A DNA stretch of 64,000 nucleotides from Schistosoma mansoni (Eukaryota > Platyhelminthes > Trematoda > Strigeidida > Schistosomatidae). Positions within the stretch are counted from its first letter, which is position 1, and each line of letters starts with the position of its first letter. Positions 27,920 through 38,900 of the stretch are shown here, piece after piece. The notes beneath the pieces are model-generated. The model had not been told where the DNA came from, did not search any database, and worked only from the letters and a program-made list of their open reading frames with translations. The position numbers and the translations under genes were made by a program. The stretch is taken from positions 27,967,951 to 28,031,950 of the forward strand of contig NC_031502.1 of the NCBI RefSeq assembly GCF_000237925.1. Direction: 5' to 3'.

Positions 27920-28279
27920 CTTGAATTGCGTTTTTCAAACTTCTGCTATCCTTACGCCAAAAAATTAACACTTTTGACCTGAATGATCTATCCTGAGCGT
28001 TACGTTAGGTAGATAGCTGTTTTTGAGTTTTATTTGAATTAATAGTTACCGTTACTCCTCCTCAGCTTACTGTTCGGTTTTTACATTTTTCCACGTTAGT
28101 AGCCTATTTTTAGTATTTTTCAAGTCTTTGTAATATGCGCTTTGAATATATTATTCTTTTAACTTATAAACTGCTCCGATTTTGTTAACAGATCATATTT
28201 CACCGTCGTACTCTAAGACAACTTGTAAGCATCTTGATGTCGTTTCGATGTGTGACAGATTCAAAGGTCGGTTCCATTA

Positions 28280-30170
28280 AATTCCCACCGACCTTATAGC
28301 AACTCCTGACCTCAGGTAACCAATTCACAAAGACAATTAGAGAATATAGGCTTCAGTATCAGATAAAGCTAATCGATATATTTTTCTTCGATTTGGAGAT
28401 TTTTTCCGTCATGCAGCCTCTCTTTAACAAAGCAAAACCGAAGTTTCCCAGTTTTTAAGTCCTATTGGTTCAATTTACATCAATATGATGCCGCCGAGAT
28501 CTTGACAGAACAGTTTTTTCTAAAACCATAACACATACAAACTGCTTTGGCAATAGCCTCACCTGCAATTCAACAGGAGTCTCGGAAGTAAACCTGAGTG
28601 GTGGATTGGTTTATCAGAAGCTGCAGCATCTAAACAAGAACACTTTGCCTGGCCCAGATGTAGTTCACTCCGCTTTATTGAGAGGAGCATCTTCAATTTT
28701 AGCATGGCCGCTTACCGTGTTCTCACGTTCGCAAAGCCGAAACAGGTTTCAGAAGACTGGAAGATGGCACACACCACACCAGTTTTCAAAGTAGGCTGAT
28801 ATGATGAACCTTCAAGCTATCAACCAGTGGCGCTTCTCTCAGTACCCTCAGAAGTTATGGAGTCCTTGGTAGATGACGGTCCACATGACTAATTATCTGC
28901 AAACTACTTTTTACTCCCAACGACACTATTTCAAAGAAAGTCACTCTTGTATAACTAACATGCTGACTGCGATGGACAACCATCTTTGGTTGCAAGAGAA
29001 AGGTTGGTGTTATATACCTTGATCTCTTAAAAGCACCTAATAGGGTCAATCATATGTGTCTCATAAATAAGCTAAAACTGTTAGGTATCAAGTTACCGTT
29101 AATAGATTGATCCACACAATATCTAAATAACCAACTCTCTAAAGTCAGGGTCAATTTCACTTTTTCTCAAACTATAGAATGTCCTGGTGGGGTCCCCAGG
29201 GCTCAGTACTAGAACCTTTTCTCCTTTCAGTTTGTATAAATGACTTCCTCTGTATCGTCTGAGTTATTGCTTCAAGCAGATGATGTTAAACTGGAGAGAA
29301 GTTTAAAACCAAGATAGTGAGCTGGCACTTCAGAAGGATCTGACTCGACTTCAAGGTTTGGCGAACAACAGACTTACTTTCAACACTTCAAAGTATGAAG
29401 TGGTTCTCTTGAGACTTGTTGCCGACTACGCATAGTTTCCTTATAGAGGTGTCCCAAGTTGGAAAAGATATAACAATCTTGCTATCTCATTTTCTTAAGT
29501 CTTACTCTAGCTGCGACAAAAGTGCCTTTCGAGTAAAACTTGCACTGATTGCGTTGAAGCTCATTTTTGGCCAGTTTCACAAGAGAATGTCCCATCTAGT
29601 CTTCAGGTTTTATTTGGTCCAACTTAGAGTATGAAAAATAGTTTCCCCTACTCAAAAGGAGTAAGAATATACAGAAACGTATACAAAGTTGCACTCAGAC
29701 ATCAGTTTGGGGACTCGAATTCTAACCTTAAGAAAAGCGCCTCAAATCACTGTGTCTACCCATTAGAGTATTGTCGTCTCAAATGTAATCCAGTGATTTA
29801 TATGACACTGTATATATATATATATATATATATTATAAACACTCTTAGGCACCCTCCCAAATACTTGTTCAAGCTCAGTCCCAACACAAACTTTAGAGGT
29901 AGTACTCTGAAATCACAGACACAACATAGCAGAATCGACTGCAGGCACACCTACTCCAGGAATAGTAAAATCCTGGGATTCGCTGCTAGCTGAGGTAGTG
30001 CAAGTCACTTCCCGGCAGTCCTTCAAGAGGAAACTTGACTTATTTTTAAGGACTGATGATAGTATTTCACTATAATTTACAAACATTTCCCTTCTGTTTG
30101 TTACATATATCTAGGTTCCCAACTGAAGGCATCGGGGACCCACTGCTACTAAATACGGAAACACGTTAAG
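28280..30170 (+). mobile_element. CR1/jockey-like LINE relic
   Basis: Plus-strand reverse-transcriptase pieces appear in order. LVYQKLQHLNKNTLPGPDVVHSAL is split here as YQKLQHLNKNTLPGPD (28609-28656) plus the following residues. Then come a VPSEVMESLVDD segment near 28841-28880, LLNKL-like and LKLLGIKLPLID near 29070-29110, and ECPGGVPRAQ near 29190, the usual GVPQGSVLGP block. A QADDVKL motif at about 29276-29296 corresponds to FADD. At 29400-30050 lies the conserved C-terminal region with QHSRIDCRH and KRKLDLFLRTDD. This series fits the CR1/jockey-type elements of schistosomes rather than the RTE-like ones elsewhere in the window. Many stops and frame changes break it, so it is inactive. 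The endonuclease part is missing or unrecognisable, and the 5' edge is approximate. Confidence 0.8.
29811..29834. repeat. (TA)n microsatellite
   Basis: About 11-12 TA units inside the CR1-like relic. It presumably expanded after the element was inserted. Confidence 0.9.
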
Positions 30171-30615
30171 TGGAAGCTTCTATTCCGTCCACAACCATTC
30201 GAGTGGGGCTTCATAAATGTCAACAAGATTTTTACTTAATTCAGTGCTTTACATATTTTCTTTTGTCTTGCGTACCAAGATTTGTCTCCGAGTTTTGTTA
30301 TGACGTTTCTTGTCATAATACGCTCATCTGTTTTATTACATGTTATTACTTCTGGATATACAAAACTGAATATAATCGGTGCAGTCGAATGGTTAAACGA
30401 CGGCCAAACAGCTGTTTACAAAGATTGCAGAGAAATCAATCTTTATATAAGATTGTCACAAAAATATTAGCATAAATATGAATCGTTCGTTTCTAACTTA
30501 AATCACTGGTCTTACCAGTTAAGGTTCTTTAGATGTCCACATACTCGCCTCCGAGTATCCTTTTAGACACCTATGAAGTCATGAAAATTTGTTTTTTGAT
30601 GTTCTCTGTAGTCTC

Positions 30616-31579
30616 ATGGTTGATCCATTACCGTCTACAAGTCAAACACAGCCCAGTAAGCCTTTTTCAGTGGATATTAGAGATTTCTTTGAAAGGATAA
30701 TGAGACCCCGGCACTTAACGTCCTGGAATCAAGTTGAAGAAGCCATAGATCTTTTGCAGAAAGTTTGTTCCATAAATATTGGTTAACTTACATAGATGAC
30801 TTACACACACTATGTAGTTAGAGAAAGCAAATTAAATAAAGAAGAGCCTGGACTTCATTACCACTATGTTGTATATGTGTGCACGTTTGGCCACAAAAGA
30901 AAGCCGGAAGGTACTGGGCAAAGAGTTAAAGGGTAATTAGTTGTTATTATACTAATAGCCTTTTAGATCGAAATTCACTGGTTGTAAATCCATGTTTAGA
31001 ATCAGATACGAGCATAACCGATACATAATACCGGCTTCTAAAACAGTACACAATCACCCGTGCGACAGCGAATATTTAACAAACGACCCTTGGTCCAGAA
31101 AGCTCAGCCAAGACCAGTTGCAAGTTTTAATCCCGATGATCACCGTTAGTTCAGAACCAAATGAAATAATTAAATATGTTGGTGAAACCTTCAACAAAAC
31201 CATCACGCTCAATGATTACAGAAATCTCCGGCACAAAGTTGCTAAAAGCAAGTTTTCTTATAGTTAAATATCGTTAGGTTGTAGAACTCAAAATGACGGT
31301 CTTACAAAGGTAGACTGTTCAACAACCTTATGAATGTGACGATCATGTCACTCAAATTTCTAGAGTATGCTTTACTAAATTATGTATGTAAATTGTAAGT
31401 GGTTTCTTGAGGTAATTGTTATCGAATTCACATATACAAACAGAAAAGTAAAGAGGTTCCACTTACTAACAATTATTTGTTTCAATTAGTTATTACACAT
31501 AACAATGGTTACGTATATCCAGTTGCTTTTGCTCAATCTAAACATGATAAAAACGTACGGATAAATCTAGGCTCACCAT
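30616..31579 (+). CDS. FAR1/WRKY-GCM1 zinc-finger, MULE/ZSWIM-like protein, partial
   Basis: At least four plus-strand exons. Exon 1 (ATG at 30616, to 30762) encodes VDIRDFFERIMRPRHLTSW. Exon 2 (30796-30932) has a C-x3-H in VCTFGHKRKPEGTG. Exon 3 (30967 to about 31266) has GCKSMFRIRY and HNHPC. The spaced C, H, C and HxH are the zinc ligands of the FAR1/WRKY-GCM1 module found in Mutator-like transposases and ZSWIM proteins. A later segment (31444 to about 31579) reads PLTNNYLFQLVI and YVYPVAFAQSK, resembling the RNase-H-like core of the same proteins. Introns 1 and 2 are 33 and 34 nt with GT-AG ends, and removal leaves an open frame. The exon 3 to 4 junction is unresolved, and no SWIM domain or full catalytic triad was found. 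Curupira Mutator-like transposons are known in schistosomes. This could be such an element, a fragment, or a domesticated host gene. Confidence 0.65.
30763..30795 (+). other. 33-nt micro-intron
   Basis: GTTTGT to CATAG, phase 0, with a TTAAC branch-like motif 9 nt before the 3' end. It contains an in-frame TAA. Removing it joins DLLQK directly to MTYTHYVV. Confidence 0.75.
30933..30966 (+). other. 34-nt micro-intron
   Basis: GTAATT to TTTTAG with a good branch-site match, TACTAAT. Its removal turns an in-frame stop into a continuous reading frame, QRVKGSKFTGCKS, across the zinc-binding module. Confidence 0.85.
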
Positions 31580-31694
31580 GACAGAAGTAACAACTAAAGC
31601 ATTCCCAATATACTTTGTTGAATGTATAAACCAAGGAATATTAATGATACATTATAGACTGGACGTTCCTCTAGAAAAGTTGTTTTCTACGGAA

Positions 31695-31831
31695 TGACAT
31701 TGTTTACCTCATACCCAGCCCTCCTTCATCAAGGCTTGGGACTGGCAATTTCATCTCTGTGCTAATGGGGTATAGCAACTTGAATTGATGTACATACGTA
31801 CTAGGTTTTTCATTGTAAACTGACTGACTGG
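31695..31831 (+). mobile_element. LINE-A 3' UTR fragment
   Basis: Non-coding sequence including GGCAATTTCATC and TGATGTACATACGTACTAGG, ending in CTGACTGACTG. It aligns by eye with the 3' end of the LINE-A copies at 34.7-34.8 kb and, inverted, at 50.2-50.3 kb. The (TGAC)n end marks the 3' terminus. The first ~50 bases also resemble the 5' region of the RTE copy near 54265-54310. Strongly 5'-truncated. Confidence 0.65.
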
Positions 31832-32488
31832 ATTAACACTCTTGATCAGGGGTCTTTTTCCATTGTGTATAAAGTTCGAATGAGTTATTCTCTCAGCTGA
31901 TTCCAAACGTGGATTTAAAACTGGTGTCGTTCGTCCTAACCTTCGGCAGCATACACACCAGCTTATCACACAAATACAGCATGATAATATCGTAGCTCAT
32001 GTTTTACTTCATTCACTTTGCTTTCTTTACTACAGAAAGCACGGATTTTATCTGTTGACAAGTATATTTGGTATAAGTTAAATTATTTTCTCAAGCTAAT
32101 CCTTGGCTCACTAATATTTTCGCTTCCCATTTCAGATAATCAAAAAAAAAAGAAACTAGAGAGTACCTATCGCTGATGTACATACTCTGTAAATTTAATT
32201 AAATTATAACTTTTAATTCCAAATTGCTGTATTGTTTATTTACATCATAATTCGTTCTATATATGGATACTGACGAGTTCGTGACATAGATACATCTAAT
32301 AAACCATGTATTTGTAATGGGAACCGCACAGGTATACACATCCAAACATAATCTAAGTACCAAGAGTTCATTTACACGCATGCGGTACGCAGTTAACTGC
32401 TGTATGATTCTAAAGTCGCCAAATGAAACCTCTGTTTTTACAAATTAATATATTTGCTGAAACTTGTTCGTTTAGGTCTAAATATACT

Positions 32489-34808
32489 AGGCTTGTCAGT
32501 TGAGGAACGATAAGACAAAGCAGCAGCTCAAGGGACACACTCGGTTGCCTTCTTTTTGTCCCTGCAGCTCAGGTGAAATGAGTTTCGTGGGGAGCTATTT
32601 AACCTCCTTCAAAAAGTTAAACGCCCCGCCATAATACTGGTGTGTGATTTTGATGCCCAAGTAGGTAGACTAAACCAAATGGAAAGACACTTAAGCGGGT
32701 CTTACGGTGTTGCAGCTCAGCGAACAGATAATGGCGAGCGCCTGTTGCAACCATGCCCGAATAACCATGTATTTCTAACAAAAACTTTAAACATAAAGAT
32801 AGACATCGTCTGATATGACTCTAGTCCAGACACATTTGCCTGCGTCTTACTGGATGTAGAAAAGCTGTAGCAAGAAAAGTACCTAAAGTTCGATTTAATG
32901 ATGAACAAGTTAGGAATATGTTTCAAGAACAACCGGAGGGATTTGTCAGCCATGGAAGTGATATCAACAGCATTGACATCTACCAAAAAATTAGGAAAAA
33001 TCAGGTTTCGGCGGCGTCTGCAGAACTGATAGGTGCTCGTAGACTCACTTCGAGGACCCGAGGCAGCCTATACATAGGCTTATAGAAAGCCTGCGTAACA
33101 ATCATTAGTGGTGAATAGCGAGAGCAGAAGAGATGGGAAAGACGAGAGCGATAGGTTACAGTAAGAAACTTTTTCAGGTTGAAAAAATATAAGTAATCTG
33201 ATGCAAGTGGGAGCAGCAGAGTCCGATGGACTAAAATCTGAGATCTTTAGGGATGTTAGTCCAGTTTTAGCAGTTACCTGGGATTGTAGCTAAAATCTGG
33301 GAACTAGACGTAGTCTCATCTGACTGATCTTTTCAGTCTGTAAGAAAGCACAATAGTCCTATTTTGATAATCACTTTAACTAATGTAGTGACTAAAATGT
33401 TAGCCTCAATAATACTTCGACGTCTACCCAGAGCTCGTGAAAAACCTGAGGAAACTAGTCCGGTTTCAGACTTGAACGTTGATATATGGACCGATATTCA
33501 CCCTTCGACAGGTTCTAGAACATAGACATGCTTCTCGACATCCGACTATAGTTGTAGCAGCGTACAACCCTATCAGTTAAGGTTCCTTGACAGTGTCTTA
33601 TTGAAAGACATCCGAAGAAGTACATTAACCTCCCACAGGCCCTCTACCCAAACAGATTCAGATGTTACGGCGAACTGTCATCTACGGGGCAGTCTACTTC
33701 GTTATAGATATTCCTCTAAACACAACACTCATGGTCTGAATCTTCAGGAGTTGGCCTTTTTATAGGAAATCCACTTGCTGACTTATAAGATGCAGATGAT
33801 AGAATTCTGTTTGATCAAGATGCTGAAAAAATAGTCTTCTGATCAAGTTAGGCAACAAAGCAGACGTGTTTGTGGTGCGATTCTGTTCCTAACTTGTAAA
33901 ATGTTACTTCAGGATTGGCGTCAGCGTTAAAGGTAAAGAATGGAGTATCGACCGCTTCACTTATATTGAGGGTCCCTCAGTCCTGATGGTTTTGTGTCTA
34001 ACGAAATGCCGGCACGGATTCAGAGGGTTCGAGTGACTTTTTGCCAACTTGTGGTGTAGACGAGATATCCGTATTCCAACCAAAGAACGAGTCCAGTGCC
34101 CATCAGTTCTTACCGTTCTACCTTATGGATATGAGATATGGCCATTAAGAACAGAAGATATCCACAGGCTACTAGTATCCGGTCAAGGGTATCTTCTAAG
34201 TTCTGCTTGCATATTTTGAGACCACCAAATAAGCAATGCCTGGGTTAGGAATAGGGCACTAGGTGAGCATAGCAAATCGGTTGATGAGGTAGTAAATATT
34301 CATCAACGGAAGTGGTTGAGACGTACTACTTCAATCCAACCACTGTCTAACTCGACGGGCGATGTAGTATGGTTTAGTAGGTTGAAGGAAATCTGTGAGA
34401 AGCCAAACCATAACACCAATCCACTCAGTCATTGACGACTGCACTGAGTCATGTTAACAGGTATAGACTACATGGCTTGGGTCCGTGTGATTATTGTAAC
34501 CAATTGTTAGGGACTTTGAATGCCATGGCTCAAAATCGGTTGCAATGACGCAGGTGCATCCATTATTTGTCTTCCTCCAAATTCTGAGATTCTAAATTTC
34601 TCGTAACTATTTGTCTTTATTTCACTAATTTACATTTTCTTCTCGAACTGTATTTTAATGCCTGGTCTTCTCTATCACCACTCATAATGTCACTAACTCT
34701 ACAATTCTGGGATTTGGTCTGGCAATTTCATCACTCGGTGTTAATAGTGTTGCAACTTGAGCCGATGTATGTACGTATCAGGTTCTACGTTGTGACTGAC
34801 TGTGTACC
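32489..34808 (+). mobile_element. LINE-A (RTE-like) relic, internally deleted
   Basis: Starts within the endonuclease domain. Residues like DFDAQVGRLNQMERHLSGSYG at 32651-32710 (shown here as two overlapping motifs, DFDAQVGRL and ERHLSGSYG) match GDSNAQAG and ERHLGGSYG of the 54.5-kb copy. Reverse-transcriptase remnants follow at 33360-33900. The C-terminal block with YGYEIWPLRTEDIHRLL and SVDEVVNIHQRKWL lies at 34120-34320. The 3' UTR ends with GTGACTGACTG at 34798-34808. There are many stops and frame changes, and large parts of the palm domain are missing. It is an old, dead copy of the family seen at 6.5-7.8 and 50.5-55.7 kb. Confidence 0.85.
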
Positions 34809-34819
34809 GCGTTTATGCG

Positions 34820-35980
34820 TTCGTATTTGCACATACCCCGTCAGTTTATCAAGAAAATAAAACGGGTTGAAACAGTAAGCCACTAAAAAAGTTGTTCAGT
34901 ATTTAATCGTATCTTCATGTTGGTTGCTTAATTTACTGTTGCGACAAAAAACCATTCCGTCTAGCATGTTTTTCTTCTAAACTAGATAAACTTAACTCTA
35001 GACATGATTATGAAAATATACTACCGCTTTATACCTTCAAGTCATCATTCATTTTGATTGTCCGGCCACTGCATTGACATACGTAGTCAGTATATATATA
35101 ACATACAGAAGCATCCATAACCTGAGTCATTCAACTGAAAATCACTCCAAGATCAGATTAGGGGTCTCTCTAGTATTATGCACTGAATAATTTACCAAGA
35201 AACAACCTGCTCAAAACCAAAGCAAATATTGCACTTGTTCGGGTATAAGATCAACATTCTTTCAAACTATATTGATGTTAACTATAAATTAGGAATGTTC
35301 CAGATAAACAGCTAAATATTAATTTCATATCTTGTTCGATTTCAGCGCTTCTTAGTATTGACAATCACTAATTCATTAAGCTTAACTCCAGATGTAACAA
35401 CCAGTTACCTGAATATTAGACTTGTAACTAATGATATCGAGGAACCAGTTTACAACATGTTGGAAATAAGTAAATTGTTGGAATCAGATCATTGACTTGG
35501 TCTAAATTCGACAGCCATAAATCATCATATGGAAAAGTTTTTTAGTAACATGTGGCTTCTTGATGTATAAGCATGTTTAATTCAGACATTCTTATGATTA
35601 AAAAAGCAATAAGCTCTCTCAGAAGTAATATTCTTAACTCCATTAGGACACCATTTTACACAAGTAACCAGTAGTCGAAGTAAGCAGATAGAATTCCAAT
35701 ACTTCTATGGCGTATATTAAATATATCTGAAAACTCAAACATTGCTATCACATGCAAAGAGTTTTAAATATTATTGCGCAAGACAGAATGAATACATAGA
35801 AATATATGTTTAAATACCGAGTGTTTATGGTATTCAGATTGCATGACATGAAAAGGTAAAAAACGGAGTCAATCCCAAAGTAAACATTGACAAAAGAAGA
35901 CGGAAAACAAGATCAAAGTGAACTATATACACATGAGTTCTGGAAGTAATATTTCAAAAAGTATTGTAGACACAAGCACA
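34820..35980. other. CDK9 3' flank, no other gene seen
   Basis: AT-rich DNA between the LINE relic and the CDK9 stop codon. It presumably holds the CDK9 3' UTR on the minus strand, but no canonical AATAAA was seen close to the stop. Confidence 0.4.
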
Positions 35981-35985
35981 TCAGA

Positions 35986-38900
35986 CTAAAAAACACGCTC
36001 ATAGTACGAATTGTCATCTGGTAAAGGTAGACGTCGATTAGGATGCATGATGCCAGGCCCATTAAGATAATTCATTTGCTGCCCAGGACCAACAACCGGA
36101 CCACGTACAATCCCTGGACGATTCGCTCCCTGTAACATACGACCACGAGCGTTATTTGATGACAAGAATTCCAGATAAGATGTCCCAGACTTGGAAAAAG
36201 ATCGCAAGTCACCTACGGGAGGATCTTCATAAAAATAGTCATGTGAAAGCGCCTGCTCAGCATCAAGACGCTTGCTGGGATCCAAGACAAGTAATTGATC
36301 AATGAGATCTACAGCAGCAAGAGAAGAGATTTTGGGGGTCAATTTTTCTCGAACATGTCGTTTAATGTCTTGAGGTAGACGAGCTTCTCTAAATGTTTCC
36401 AAACGTTCTACACCTGGCCATATTTCAGGTGTTATAGATCCGCAGAGATTAATTATAAGGTTCAACTGACTAATTTCATTGTCCCCCTAGAAAAATACAA
36501 TGCCACATTACTGAAAGTTACACGTTATCCACAGTAACAACAGGGGACCTGCAATGTAGTTTATTTCCAAGTGGTAAAGTAAATTTGGTATATACAAGCC
36601 TTACACAGAGAAATTGAAAGCGAATTCACCCCACAAAAGTGATGAAGAAAATTGATGATCAGCGTATTTAGTGCATTTTACTTTCTAGAATAGTTAAAGT
36701 AATTTGAGTGTTAATTTAAAAAAACTATAATAGCCACAAGAGAGACCGGTATATTGTTATTCATCTTGTAGTAACTTGTAGTAGATAATTACGAAAGCGT
36801 TTTAAAAATGACTGATATTTCTACAAATAACCAATATTTACACTAGACTACAACTAGCCTTATTTTACTAAGATCTGCAGAATCTTAATCAGCATCTAGC
36901 GTAAACATGCAATACTCTCCATCAACAGTTTAAGGTCAAGTTAATTTTGAGTAAAAAAGCTAATGAATAGTCGAATTAAAATATAAAAAGAAAAACAACT
37001 ACAGTTGTTTTGGCGGAAGTCGTCTCATATGACGGAACAAAATGGATGTGTTAACCTAAATAAACTACTGTAAGTACCTAATGGAAATGGAGAGTAAAGC
37101 TGTGAAAATAACCAAATGATACTATTCGGATAAAGACTACTAAAGGAAATAAGCTTGCTATCACATTCCATTGTTTACGTTAATTAGTAGTAAAATTTCG
37201 TTCCTCATCAAACGCTCTAGAAGGATGTAGTTGCATGACGTGAAGAGCATAATCGGCAATTCGTACGTTTTTCCACCCAGACAAAAACATAGATAACGTA
37301 GACAAAGATAATGACCTAAACACTATGTCTCACGATAGCTTACAAGTTCCGTAAGCTTAGTCATCCCTACAGTGTTAAGCTAAAAAAATTGAAAATACAG
37401 GTACGACCACATAAACCTTTTTATGCTAAGACGGTGGATATAACACATCTGTCTGGCCATATATATCCAAAATAAGGGGTAAAACCAAGCATAGTATTAA
37501 AAACGCATCTTCAGATATGACGATAGTCCCGTCAAAAATGTTCAGGCTAAGATATGAAGATAGATACTGAAACAGCAATGCAATAAGAATTCGGTTGGAA
37601 CAAAATTTAATTGAAAAAAGAACATCTACAGAAACCTTTTGCCAACATGATTCTTTATATTTACTGGACCGAAATGCCAATCTGCACAAAGAATTACCAG
37701 TCATACAGTAGAAGTAATCAACCATTATTTAGAAGAAATCGAAGCAGGGAGAGAAACTGACAGTAGAGAATCCTCAAAAATAAAAGTTTATCTAACACCG
37801 CACTACATAGTTGATGACTGATTTTGATGTGTGTATCGTTTTAGCAGCTGTGATCCAAGTAAATTAGTCCAACTATCAATAAATTGGGTTAGTCTACCGA
37901 AGAGTGGATTAACGCAATTGGTTTGTTTATTCCAAATTGCACACGGATTTCTATTATCGTTCTTTTACACAGTCGTTTTACTATACTGTAAGTTTCAAAT
38001 CTATACATCAAAAATAATTTTTATTAAAACCTTGTCGACGGATGCAGATATACTTCAGAGACTGAAGAAAAATCTGGAAGCCATCTTAATAAATGCTCGC
38101 AATACAACCTATCGATTCCGAAAATAACTAAATTTTCACCAGAATTATAAATGTTGCATTCATTTTCTCCTTCGTCTCTCCAAGAGTAGCATTACTGATG
38201 GTTTTCCAAATAAAACCAATAAGATTCATTTAATCCTTAAACTATTCCATTGCATACTTCCTTATGCTCCTTATTTTTATGCTCATCCTTGAGTCGTATA
38301 AGATTACTACGAAATTCGTATTGCTAACATTCCCAATATTCAGTCTTAAAGCGATGTTATCCACAAAATCAAAAAATTTCCACTGGAATCCTTTAGTAGG
38401 ATGATCAACACAAAATAAGACCTAAGATAATAATTATTGTCTTAGCAATGAAGTGAAGTAAAAGAAAATGAAAACCGGTGGTGTTCATCATCATTATTAC
38501 CTTCACCATAATCAGTTTCTACAAAACGAATGAAGTTTTCGAGTTTGCTGTCTTTCTTAATTAACGCACGAAATGTCATTTATAACGCGACTTGAGAAAC
38601 AGACAAAAAATCCATCCTTAAAAAGAACTATAGAAGTCGTAACTTGCTTATCAAGAACAAATTTGTGTGTTCAAACTTGAGTCATGCTTTTCTTGTGAGG
38701 GCCAATGAAACTAACCCTATGCTCGTAATGAAATAGTTTTGGTTATTTTTGAACCCATAAATTATTGGACGAAGGTTGAGTCCCTCAACCAAATCATAGA
38801 TCTGAGAAATCTTAATACAATCTAAGTATTAACCCAACTCCTAACCACTTAAATTTGATTATTTTCTGAACACCTAATAAATTAGTCCAACGAGTATTAT

